64,000 nucleotides of DNA. Origin: Streptomyces venezuelae. Its GTDB lineage: Bacteria > Actinomycetota > Actinomycetes > Streptomycetales > Streptomycetaceae. Each line of letters opens with the position of its first letter. Position 1 is the first letter of the stretch. The position numbers and the translations under genes were made by a program. The notes under the pieces are model-generated. The model saw only the letters and a list, made by a program, of their open reading frames with translations, did no database searches and had not been told where the DNA came from. Shown here one piece after another: positions 1 to 33,800 of the stretch. The stretch spans positions 1,054,001-1,118,000 of the forward strand of contig NZ_CP029189.1 in the NCBI RefSeq assembly GCF_008642275.1, read 5' to 3'.

Positions 1-2061
1 AGCTATCTCGCCGATCGAGTGGCCGGCGAGGAAGTCCGGCCTGACGCCCCACGACTCCAATAGCCGGAACAGCGCCACCTCGACCGCGAACAGCGCGGGC
101 TGCGCATACTCCGTACGGTCCAGAACAGCCGCATCAGCCCCGAACAGGACATCCCGCAGAGGAAGTTCGAGGCTCATCCCCGCACACACCGCGTCCAGCG
201 CCTCCGCGAACACCGGGAAGGCGTCGTACAGCTCACGCCCCATCCCCAGCCGCTGACTGCCCTGACCGGTGAACAGGAAGGCCAGCTTGCCCCGGGTCCC
301 GGCCACGCCCTCGCCCCGGACGATCCGCATCGAGGCGGTGTCGCCGGACGCCAGTGCTGCGAGGTCGGCCAGGGCCTCGCCGCGGTCGCCGGCCAGGACG
401 ACGGCGCGGTGTTCGAGGGCGGCGCGGCCGGTAGCCAGGGTGTGGCTGATGTCCTCGGAACGCTGGTCGGGGTGGGCCCGCAGGTGCATGAGCAGGCGCT
501 CCGCCTGGGCCTGCAGGGCCTCCTCCGTACGGGCCGAGACGGGCCAGGCCAGGACGGGGGGTACGACGACGCGGCGCGGAGCGGCGGTCTCGCCGGGCTC
601 GGCCTCGGTCTCGGTCTTGGTCTCGGCCCCGTCGGACTCGACGGGTGCGGCGCCCTCGGCGGGCTCCGCCGGCTCGGTGGCCGGGGCCTGCTCGATGATG
701 GTGTGAGCGTTGGTGCCGCTGATGCCGAAGGAGGACACGGCTGCGCGGCGCGGGCGGCCGGTCTCCGGCCAGTCCACCGTCTCGCGCAGCAGCGACACCG
801 CGCCCGCGGACCAGTCGACCTTGGTCGACGGCTGGTCCACGTGCAGGGTCTTCGGGATCCGCCCGTGCCGGATCGCCATCACCATCTTGATGATGCCCGC
901 GACACCGGCGGCGGCCTGCGTGTGCCCGATGTTCGACTTGACGGAGCCGAGCCAGAGCGGCCGGTCCTCCGTGTGCTCCCGGCCGTACGTGGCCAGCAGC
1001 GCCTGCGCTTCGATCGGGTCGCCCAGCGTGGTGCCGGTGCCGTGGGCCTCGACGACGTCGACGTCGGCGGCGGTGAGCCGGGCGTCGGCCAGGGCCTGAC
1101 GGATGACGCGCTGCTGGGAGGGCCCGTTGGGGGCGGTGAGGCCGTTGCTCGCACCGTCCTGGTTGACGGCCGACCCGCGGACCACGGCCAGCACCCGGTG
1201 GCCGTTGCGGCGGGCGTCGGAGAGCCGCTCCACGAGGAGCATGCCCGCGCCCTCGCCCCAGCCGGTGCCGTCCGCGGCGTCCGCGAACGACTTGCAGCGC
1301 CCGTCGAAGGACAGGCCGCGCTGGCGGCTGAACTCGGTGAAGGTGCCGGGGGTCGGCATGACCGTCACGCCGCCGGCGAGGGCGAGCGAGCACTCGCCCT
1401 TGCGCAGGGCCTGCATGGCGAGGTGCAGGGTGACGAGGGAGGAGGAGCAGGCGGTGTCGACGGTGAGCGCCGGGCCCTCCAGGCCGAAGGTGTACGAGAC
1501 GCGGCCGGAGGCGATGCTGCTGGACGCTCCGGTGCCGAGGTAGCCCTCCACTTCCGGAGGTACGGCCCGCAGCCGGGACGCGTAGTCGTGGTACATGACG
1601 CCCGTGAAGACGCCGGTCCGGCTGCCGCGCATCGAGGTCGGGTCGATGCCCGCCCGCTCGAAGGCCTCCCACGAGGTTTCCAGCAGGAGCCGCTGCTGCG
1701 GGTCCATCGCCAGCGCCTCACGGGGCGAGATCCCGAAGAACTCGGGCTCGAACCGGTTGGCGGAGTGCAGGAAGCCGCCCTCCTGCACGTAGCTCGTGCC
1801 CCGCCCGTCGGGGTCCTCGTCGAAGAGGCGCCCGGTGTCCCAGCCCCGGTCCGTCGGGAAGGGCGAGACGGCGTCGGTCTCGCCGGAGACCAGCCGCCAC
1901 AGGTCCTCGGGGGACTCGACGTCCCCCGGGTAGCGGCAGCTCATCCCGATGATCGCGATCGGCTCCTGCTCCTCCGACTCGACTTCCTGGAGGCGGCGGC
2001 GCGTCTCGTGGAGATCGGCCGTCACCCGCTTCAGGAAGTACCGGAGCTTTTCCTCGTTCAT
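1..2061 (-). CDS. PKS-5: modular type I polyketide synthase (3' partial): docking head-KS-AT(start)
   Basis: First 687 codons of the next polyketide synthase; the frame is open to the left edge. Residues 1-32 form the docking coiled coil. The KS spans about 33-457 with the full catalytic triad: Cys205 ([10 protein letters not shown]), His340 ([12 protein letters not shown]) and His380 ([10 protein letters not shown]). A Glu/Thr/Lys-rich linker follows, with ETKTETEAE from a short repeat. The AT begins near residue 590 ([13 protein letters not shown]) and is cut just after GHSIGE at the edge; Ile in that motif points to malonyl-CoA, but the second specificity motif is outside. It should accept the chain from PKS-4. 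Reductive domains and further modules cannot be seen. Confidence 0.95.
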   Translation of the reverse strand, partial: MNEEKLRYFLKRVTADLHETRRRLQEVESEEQEPIAIIGMSCRYPGDVESPEDLWRLVSGETDAVSPFPTDRGWDTGRLFDEDPDGRGTSYVQEGGFLHSANRFEPEFFGISPREALAMDPQQRLLLETSWEAFERAGIDPTSMRGSRTGVFTGVMYHDYASRLRAVPPEVEGYLGTGASSSIASGRVSYTFGLEGPALTVDTACSSSLVTLHLAMQALRKGECSLALAGGVTVMPTPGTFTEFSRQRGLSFDGRCKSFADAADGTGWGEGAGMLLVERLSDARRNGHRVLAVVRGSAVNQDGASNGLTAPNGPSQQRVIRQALADARLTAADVDVVEAHGTGTTLGDPIEAQALLATYGREHTEDRPLWLGSVKSNIGHTQAAAGVAGIIKMVMAIRHGRIPKTLHVDQPSTKVDWSAGAVSLLRETVDWPETGRPRRAAVSSFGISGTNAHTIIEQAPATEPAEPAEGAAPVESDGAETKTETEAEPGETAAPRRVVVPPVLAWPVSARTEEALQAQAERLLMHLRAHPDQRSEDISHTLATGRAALEHRAVVLAGDRGEALADLAALASGDTASMRIVRGEGVAGTRGKLAFLFTGQGSQRLGMGRELYDAFPVFAEALDAVCAGMSLELPLRDVLFGADAAVLDRTEYAQPALFAVEVALFRLLESWGVRPDFLAGHSIGEIA
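2..288 (-). repeat. Malonyl AT repeat, copy in PKS-5
   Basis: 287 bp matching 10920-11206 at offset 10918 with 4 differences by my count. It covers the AT from the first Gly-Gln motif to GHSIGE and may continue beyond the left edge. Confidence 0.88.
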
Positions 2062-2069
2062 GCGTGCAT

Positions 2070-2074
2070 CCCTC
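2070..2074 (-). promoter_or_regulatory. Ribosome-binding site of PKS-5
   Basis: GAGGG on the coding strand, 8 nt before the ATG at 2061. Spacing is good and it fixes the start [18 protein letters not shown]. Confidence 0.75.
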
Positions 2075-2128
2075 GTGCAGAAGCCGGACAGTCAGAGTGG
2101 TGGGAAGGGGCGGGGCGGAGCTGCCGGG

Positions 2129-24832
<22,704 letters not shown>

Positions 24833-24837
24833 TGGAA

Positions 24838-24841
24838 CCTC
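24838..24841 (-). promoter_or_regulatory. Ribosome-binding site of PKS-4
   Basis: GAGG in the coding-strand stretch GGGTGAGGTTCCA, 5 nt before the ATG at 24832. In-frame GTG (24856) and ATG (24847) starts lie upstream, but no good Shine-Dalgarno sequence at normal spacing precedes them. I therefore take 24832, giving [17 protein letters not shown]. Confidence 0.6.
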
Positions 24842-24892
24842 ACCCATGTTCGTCACAAACCCTTGTGCTGCTACTGCCTGCTGTCCGCTGTG

Positions 24893-27800
24893 CTAGATCC
24901 CGAGCTCGTTCTCGATGAAGTCGAAGAGCTCGTCGGGCGTGGCTTCCTGGAGCTTCTCGGCCACGGCCCCGTCACTCGAATGGGCCTGCGGTTCACCCCA
25001 CTTCGCCAGGAGGGCCTGCAGGCGCGAGGCGATGTCGGCGCGCGTTTCGCCGTCCGGATCGAGGACGGACAGCACGGATTCGAGCCTTTCGAGCTCGGCG
25101 ATGCCGGGCGCGGCTCCGGTGGAGCCGTCCTGGACGATTTCGGCTCGCAGGAAGTCCGCGAGGACCGCCGGCGTCGGGTGGTCGAAGACCAGCGTCGCCG
25201 GGAGCTTCAGTCCGGTGGCCGCGTTCAGGCGGTTGCGCAGTTCCAGCGCGATCAGGGAGTCGAAGCCGAGCTCCTTGAAGGCGCGGCCCGCACCCACCTC
25301 GTCGGTGGTGGGGTGGCCGAGGGCGTGCGCGGCGTGGGAGCGGACCAGTTCCAGGACGACGACGGCCTGTTCGGCCTGCGGCATCGCCGACAGCCGACGG
25401 CGCAGGGCCTCGGCCGGGGTACCTTCCGTGCCCGTGTCCGTGGCGGCCGCCGCGGTCTGCGCGAGGCGCCGTACCTCGGGCAGGTCGCCGAGGAACGGGC
25501 TGGGCCGGACGGCCGTGTAGCCGGGGGTGAAGCGGTCCCACTGGATGTCGGCGACGGCGACGGCTGCTTCGGCGTGGTCCAGGGCCTGCTGGAGGGCGCG
25601 GATCGCGGCCCGCGGAGCCATGGCGGGCACGCCGCCGCGGTCGAGCCGCTCCCCGATGGCGCCGTCGGCGGCCAGTCCGCTGTCGCCCCAGCGGCCCCAG
25701 GCCACGGAGGTCGCGGGCAGGCCGTCGGCGTGGCGCTGTTCGGCGAGGGCGTCGAGGTAGGAGTTGGCGGCCGCGTAGTTGCCCTGGCCCGCGTCGCCGA
25801 GGGTGCCGGCGACGCCGGAGAACAGGACGAACGCGGAGAGGCCGAGGTCGCGGGTCAGCTCGTGCAGCGTGAGGGCCGCGTCCGCCTTGGGGGCGAGTAC
25901 GGTCGCGAACCGCTCGGGGGTCAGCCCGTCGATGACTCCGTCGTCGAGGACACCGGCGGTGTGCACGACGGCGGTCAGCGGCCGGTCGGCGGGGATGTCG
26001 GCGAGGAGTGCGGCGAGGGCGTCGCGGTCGCTGACGTCGGAGGCGGCGAGGGTGACCTCGGCGCCGAGCGCGGCGAGTTCCTCGCGGAGTTCGGCCGCGC
26101 CAGGGGCATCGGGGCCGCGGCGGCTGGTCAGGACCAGGTGCTCGGCGCCGTTGCCCGCCAGCCAGCGGGCTACGTGCGCGCCGAGCGCGCCCGTGCCGCC
26201 GGTCACCAGGGTGGTGCCGGCCGGCTTCCAGGCGGGCGGGGTCGGGGCGTCGGCGAGCGGGGCGTGGGCCAGGCGCCGCCCGTACAGCCCGGAGGCACGT
26301 ACGGCGACCTGGTCCTCGGCTCCGTCACCGGCCAGGACCCCGGCGAGCCGGGCGAGGGCCCGGTCGTCGGCCTGCTCGGGCAGGTCGACGAGGCCGCCCC
26401 AGCGTTCGGGGAACTCAAGTGCGGCGGTCCGCCCGAAGCCCCATACGAGGGCCTGCGCCGGGTCCCCCAGCCGCTCGGAGCGGGCCACGGAGACGGCGCC
26501 CCGGGTGACGCACCACAGGGGCGCGCTCACTCCGGCGTCGCCGAGGGCCTGGACGAGGGCGGCGGTGGCCAGGAGCCCGGCGTGTGCGCGGAGCGGGGCG
26601 GTGCCGTCCCCGGCGAGGGCGAGGAGCGAGAGGACCCCGGCGGGGTCCTCCGTGCCGTCGAGGGCGGCCTTCAGGGCCTCGCGGCCGGTGGCGTGGGCGG
26701 CGACGGTGAGCGTACGGACCTCCGCGCCGCGGTCGGCGAGGGTACGCAGGACGGCGGCTGCGGTGTCGCCGTCCGGGCCGGTGAGGTCCTCGGGCACGAC
26801 GACCAGCCAGGCGCCGGAGAGACGCGCGGTGGCGGCGTCGGCGAGGGCCTTCCAGGTGACGCGGTAGCGCCAGGCGTCGACGGTGGACTGCTCCCGGCTC
26901 TCGCGCCGCCAGGAGGACAGCGCGGGGAGCAGGGCGGTCAGCGGCTGGTCGCCCTCGATGCGGAGTTCGGCGCTGAGCGCGGCGAGGTCCTCGCGTTCGA
27001 CGGCGTCCCAGAAGCGGGCGTCGACCGCGCTCTCCGCCGGAACGGTCGCCGGCTCGACGGGGGCCGCCTCGGGCCAGAACCGCTGGGCCTGGAAGGCGTA
27101 GGTGGGCAGCTCGACCCGACGGGCCCCGGTCCCGGCGAACACCGCCTCCCAGTCCACAGCAACACCACGGACATACGCCTCACCGACCGACAACCAGAAC
27201 CGCTCCAGACCGCCCTCGTTGCGGCGCAGCGACCCGAGGACGGCCGCCTCGCGGCCCGCGTCCTCCACGGTCTCCTGCATCCCGACGGTCAGCACCGGGT
27301 GCGGGCTCGACTCGACGAAAACACCGAAGCCCCGGTCCAGGAGGGTACGGACCGCGTCCTCCAGCTCGACGGTCTGGCGCAGGTTGCGGAACCAGTACCC
27401 GGCATCCAGCTCCGGCCCCTTGACCCACTCCCCCGTCACCGTCGACAGGAACGGCACCTCCGCCTCGCGCGGACCGACCGAAGCCAGCAGCTCGGACAGC
27501 TCCTCCCGCAGGAGGTCCACCTGCGCGGAATGCGACGCGTAGTCCACCGCGATCCGCCTGGCCCGGATGCCGTCCGCCTCACAGGAAGCGAGCAGCTCCT
27601 CCAGCGCCTGAACCTCACCCGAGACGACCACCGAGGAAGGACCGTTGACCGCAGCAACAGAAATCCGTGCCTCACCCCAGACCGCGATGCGTTCCCGGAC
27701 CTCAGCAGCCGGCAGCGGCACGGACACCATGCCACCCAGCCCGGCAAGGACTCGACCGATCGCCTGACTGCGCAACGCCACCACACGGGCCGCATCGTCG

Positions 27801-30800
27801 AGGGAGAGAATGCCCGCCACACACGCCGCCGCGATCTCGCCCTGCGAGTGACCGATCACCGCACCCGGACGGACACCGGCAGCCCTCCACACCTCCGCGA
27901 GGGACACCATCACCGCGAACAGCGCCGGCTGCACCACATCCACCCGGTCCAGGGAAGGGGCATGCTCGGCACCCCGGAGGACCTCGACCAACGACCAGTC
28001 GGTGAAGGGCTCCAGTGCCTTCGCACACTCATCCACTCGGGCAGCAAACACGGGTGAAGCGTCCAACAGGGCCTCGGCCATGCCCACCCATTGCGACCCC
28101 TGTCCGGGGAAGACGAACGCGGTCTTGCCCCCGATGACCGACCCCTGCACGAGCAGGGGTGCACTGCCCCCGGCGGCCAGGGCTGCGATTCCCGCGAGGT
28201 AGTCGTCCCGGTCCCGGCCGATCAGCACGGCACGCCTGTCGTGGGCCGTACGGGTGGTGGCCAGGGAGTGACCGACATCGACATGTCGCAGGTCAGGGCG
28301 GGTGGTGAGGTGGTGGAGCAGGCGTTCCGCCTGGCCGCACAGCGCGTTCTCGGTCTTCGCCGTCAGCAGCCAGGGCAGCGGGATCGGCCCGTCCGTGGCC
28401 GTGGTGTCCGGGTCGGCCGTGGTCAGTAGGGGGTGGCGGTCCGGCGCGGCAGGGGTTTCCTGCTCCGGCGACCCCTGTTCCACCGGGGCCTGCTCGATGA
28501 CGGCATGGGCGTTGGTCCCGCTGAAGCCGAACGACGACACACCCGCGCGCCAGGGCCGGCCGCCCTTCTCGGGCCAGGACCGCTCCTCGGTCAGCAGCTC
28601 GACCGCGCCCGCGCTCCAGTCGACGTGCGGGGTGGGCTCGGCGATGTGCAGGCTGCGCGGCAGCAGGCCGTGCTGCATGGCCAGCACCATCTTCATGACG
28701 CCGGCGACACCGGCGGCGGCCTGCGCGTGACCGATGTTGGACTTGATCGAGCCGAGGAGCAGTGGCCGGTCCTCCGGGCGGTCCTGGCCGTACGTGGCGA
28801 GCAGCGCCTGGGCTTCGATGGGGTCGCCCAGGGTCGTACCGGTGCCGTGGGCCTCGACCACGTCCACCTCGGCCGCCGACAGGCCGGCGTTGGCGAGGGC
28901 CTGGCGGATGACGCGCTGCTGCGAGGGCCCGTTCGGGGCGGTCAGGCCGTTGCTCGCACCGTCCTGGTTGATCGCCGTACCGCGGATCACGGCCAGCACA
29001 GGGTGTCCGTGGCGGCGGGCGTCCGACAGGCGCTCGACGAGCAGCATGCCCGCGCCCTCGGCCGGGCTGAAGCCGTCGGCGTCGGCGGAGAAGGCCTTGC
29101 AGCGGCCGTCGGTGGACAGTCCGCGCTGCCGGCTGAACTCGATGAAGGTGCCGGGCGTGGACATGACCGTCACACCGCCCGCCAGGGCCATGGAGCACTC
29201 CCCGGCCCGCAGGGCCTGCACCGCGAGGTGCAGGGCCACCAGCGAGGCGGAGCAGGCGGTGTCGACGGTGACTGCCGGGCCTTCGAGCCCGAACACGTAG
29301 GAGAGGCGGCCCGAGACGACGCTGCCCGCGCTGCCCGTGGCCAGGTGGCCTTCGAGTCCTTCGGTGGCGGCGCCGCGCACGAGGTGGGAGTAGTCGGAGC
29401 CGTTGGTGCCGACGAAGACGCCGGACTGGGTGCCGCGCAGGGTCTCGGGGTCGATCCCGGCGCGCTCGAAGGCCTCCCAGGAGGTCTCCAGCAGCAGCCG
29501 CTGCTGCGGGTCCATGGCGAGGGCTTCACGCGGCGAGATCCCGAAGAACGCCGGGTCGAAGGAGGCCGCGTCGGAGAGGAAGCCGCCCTCACGGGTGTAG
29601 GAGGTGCCCTGGGCGTCGGGGTCGGGGTCGTACAGCGCCTCCACGTCCCAGCCGCGGTCCGCGGGGAACTCCGACAGGGCGTCCCCGCCGGAGGCCAGCA
29701 GCTGCCACAGTTCCTCGGGGCTGCGGACGCCGCCGGGGAAGCGGCAGCTCATCGCGACGACGGCGATGGGCTCGGCGTCGGCCCCGGAGCCGGCCGCCGT
29801 CGGCAGGGGTACGGCGGCCGCCGTCCTCTGACCGGCGAGTTCGGTCCGCAGGAACCAGGCGAGAACGGTGGGCGTCGGGTAGTCGAAGACGAGCGTGGGC
29901 GGCAGCTTGAGCCCGGCGGCCGCGTTCAGGCGGTTGCGCAGTTCGACGGAGGTGAGGGAGTCGAAGCCCAGTTCCTTGAAGGCCCGGGCCGCCTCGACGG
30001 CGTCGGGTCCGGCGTAGCCGAGGACGGCGGCGACGGCCGTACGGACCAGCTCCAGCAGCAGCCGTTCCTGTTCGGCCTCGGGCTGCCCGGCGAGTTGCCC
30101 CGCGAGCACGGCGGCGCTCCCGCCGTCCTCGGCGGTGTCGGTGCGGGTGCTGTCCATGACCTGCCGTGCCTCGGGGAGGTCGTGCAGCAGGGGTCGGCTC
30201 CGGCCGGAGGTGAAGGCCAGGACGAAGCGCTTCCACTCCATGTCCGCGACGGTCAGGGCGGTCTCGTCGCGGTCCAGCGCGTGCTGGAGGGCGGTGACGG
30301 CCCGTCCGGGGGCCATTTCGATGACGCCGTGGCGGCGCATGCGGTCACCGACGGCGCCTTCTGCCATGCCCCCGTCGCCCCAGGGACCCCAGGCGAGGGA
30401 GGTCGCGGGCAGCCCGGCGGCGCGCCGGTACCCGGCGAAGGCGTCCAGGAAGGCGTTGCCCGGCGCGTAGTTGCCCTGGCCGGGTGCGCCGAAGGTGGCG
30501 GCGAAGGAGGAGAAGAGGACGAACGCCGACAGGTCGAGGTCACGGGTCAGCTCGTGCAGGTGGAGCGTGGCGTCCACCTTGACCCGCAGGACGCGCTCGA
30601 CCTGGTCGGGTGTGAGGGCCTCGACGACGCCGTCGTCGAGGACGGCGGCGGTGTGCACGACGGCGGTCAGCGGCCGGTCGGCGGGGATGTCGGTGAGGAG
30701 TGCGGCGAGGGCGTCGCGGTCGCTGACGTCGCAGGCGGCGAGGGTGACCTCGGTGCCGAGCGCGGCGAGTTCCTCGCGGAGTTCGGCCGCGCCGGGGGCA

Positions 30801-33800
30801 TCGGGGCCGCGGCGGCTGGTCAGGACCAGGTGCTCGGCGCCGTTGCCCGCCAGCCAGCGGGCGACGTGCGCGCCGAGCGCGCCGGTGCCGCCGGTCACCA
30901 GGGTGGTGCCGGCCGGCCGCCATGCGCGTACCGGGACCGTCTCCGCGAGCCGGGCCCGTACGAGACGACGTACGAACATGCCCGAGGCACGTACGGCGAC
31001 CTGGTCCTCGGCCCCGTCACCGGCCAGGACCCCGGCGAGCCGGGCGAGGGCCCGGTCGTCGGCCTGCTCCGGCAGGTCGATCAGACCACCCCAGCGCTCG
31101 CCGTGCTCCAGCGCGGTGACCCGGCCCAGACCCCAGACGGGGGCCTGCGCGGGATCGGTCTGCTGCTCGGAGCGGTTCACGGCGACGGCGCTGCGGGTGA
31201 CGCACCACAGGGGGGCGGTGACCTCGGCGTCGCCGAGGGCCTGGACGAGGGTGAGGGTGGCGATGACGCCCGCGGCGGCCCCTGTCCCGGCGGGGGTCAG
31301 CAGGGACAGCACGCCCGCCGGGGCGGGGCCGTCGGCGAGGGCTTCACGGATCCGCCCGGCGAGTGCGGCCCGCGCGTCGTCGGAGCCGGGGACGGCGACG
31401 GTCCGTACGTCGGCGCCGTGCTCGGCGAGTGTACGGAGCACGGCGCCGGCGGCATCGTCCCGGTCCTCGGGAAGTGCGACCAGCCAGGTGCCCGAGAGCC
31501 GGGCGGAGGCGGGCTCGGGGGCCGGCTTCCAGGTGATCCGGTAGCGCCAGCCGTCGACCGCCGACCGCTCCTGGGACTGGCGGCGCCAAGAGGACAGTGC
31601 GGGCAGCAGCGCGGCGAGGGTCTCGTCGTCCGCGTCGATGTCCAGCTCGGCGGTGAGCGCGGCCACGTCGTTGGCCTCGACGGCCTCCCAGAAACGGGCA
31701 TCGGCGGTGTCGGCCGGGTACGCGGCGGACGCCTCGGCGTCCGGGGCGGCCCCGCTCTCCAGCCAGAAGTGCTCCTGCTGGAAGGCGTAGGTGGGCAGGT
31801 CGACCCGACGGGCCCCCGTCCCCGCGAACACCGCCTCCCAGTCCACAGCAACACCACGGACATACGCCTCACCGAGCGAGAGCCAGAACCGTTCCAGACC
31901 GCCCTCGTTGCGGCGCAGCGACCCGAGGACGGCCGCCTCGCGGCCCGCGTCCTCCACGGTCTCCTGCATCCCGACGGTCAGCACCGGGTGCGGGCTCGAC
32001 TCGATGAAAACACCGAAGCCCCGGTCCAGGAGGGTACGGACCGTGTCCTCCAGCTCGACGGTCTGGCGCAGGTTGCGGAACCAGTAACCGGCATCCAGCT
32101 CCGGCCCCTTGACCCACTCCCCCGTCACCGTCGACAGGAACGGCACCTCCGCCTCGCGCGGACCGACCGAAGCCAGCAGCTCGGACAGCTCCTCCCGCAG
32201 GAGGTCCACCTGCGCGGAATGCGACGCGTAGTCCACCGCGATCCGCCTGGCCCGGATGCCGTCCGCCTCACAGGAAGCGAGCAGCTCCTCCAGCGCCTGA
32301 ACCTCACCGGAGACGACCACCGAGGAGGGACCGTTGACCGCGGCAACAGAAATCCGTGCCTCACCCCAGACCGCGATGCGTTCCCGGACCTCAGCAGCCG
32401 GCAGCGGCACGGACACCATGCCACCCAGCCCGGCAAGGACTCGACCGATCGCCTGGCTGCGCAACGCCACCACACGGGCCGCGTCGTCGAGGGAGAGAAT
32501 GCCGGCCACACACGCCGCCGCGATCTCGCCCTGCGAGTGACCGATCACCGCACCCGGACGGACACCAACCGAACGCCACACCTCCGCGAGGGACACCATC
32601 ACCGCGAACAGCGCCGGCTGCACCACATCCACCCGGTCCAGGGAAGGGGCATGCTCGGCACCCCGGAGGACCTCGACCAACGACCAGTCGGTGAAGGGCT
32701 CCAGCGCCTTCGCACACTCTTCGATACGAGCCGCGAACACCGGCGAGGAGTCCAGCAGTTCCGCAGCCATCCCCACCCACTGCGAGCCCTGACCCGGGAA
32801 CACGAACACCGTCTTCCCACCGACCACCGACCCGGTCACCACACCCGCGGCCAGCGACCCCGACGCCACAGCCGCCACACCCGCCGCATGGTCACCCAGC
32901 ACCACCGCACGGTGCTCCAACCCCGCACGCGTCGACGCCAACGACCACGCCACATCCACCGCATCCACACCGGCCACACCGGCCACACCGGCAGCCGAAA
33001 GCCGCTCCGCCTGCGCCCGCAACGCACCCGCGCTCTTCCCCGACAGCACCCACGGCACCACCGGCACCACCGGCAGAACCGAACGCTCCCGCTCCCCCGA
33101 CACACCCTCCGCATCGACCGCCGGAGCCTGCTCCACGATCACATGCGCGTTCGTCCCACTGAAACCGAACGACGACACACCCGCACGCCGCGGGGCCCCG
33201 GTCTGCGGCCAGGGGACGTTCTCGCCGATCAGGGAGACGGCACCCGCCTCCCAGTCGACGTGCGGCGTCGGCTCGTCGAGGTGGAGGGTCTTCGGGACGA
33301 TGCCGTGGCGCATGGCCTCGACCATCTTGATGATGCTCGCGACACCGGCCGCGGCCTGGGTGTGCCCGATGTTCGACTTGACCGAGCCCAGCAGCAGCGG
33401 CCGCTCCGCCGGCCGGTCCTGCCCGTACGTGGCCAGCAGCGCCTGCGCCTCGATCGGGTCGCCCAGCGTCGTACCCGTACCGTGCGCCTCGACCACGTCG
33501 ACGTCGGCGGCGGCGAGGCGGGCGTTGGTGAGCGCCTGGTGGATGACGCGCTGCTGGGAGGGGCCGTTGGGCGCGGTCAGGCCGTTGCTCGCCCCGTCCT
33601 GGTTGATCGCCGAGCCCCGGACGACGGCCAGGACCGGGTGCCCGTTGCGCTGGGCGTCGGAGAGCTTCTCGACGAGGAGCATGCCGACGCCCTCGCCCCA
33701 GCCGGTGCCGTCGGCGGCGGCCGCGAAGGGCTTGCAGCGGCCGTCGGCGGCGAGGCCGCGCTGGCGGCTGAACTCGGTGAAGGTGGCCGGGGTCGCCATG

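Noticed and set aside
2058..2069. Three-codon ORF (M-H-A-stop) whose TGA overlaps the PKS-5 ATG
   Set aside because: Its ATG directly abuts the GAGGG motif, so that motif cannot serve it; the spacing fits the PKS-5 ATG. Likely chance.
24833..24856. GTG (24856) and ATG (24847) as starts of PKS-4
   Set aside because: They only add up to eight residues before the docking helix and lack a well-spaced Shine-Dalgarno sequence, whereas GAGG lies 5 nt before 24832. They are not excluded experimentally.
24854..24867. Small inverted repeat CACAA...TTGTG in the PKS-3/PKS-4 gap
   Set aside because: The stem is only 5 bp with a 4-nt loop, too weak to call a terminator or operator.
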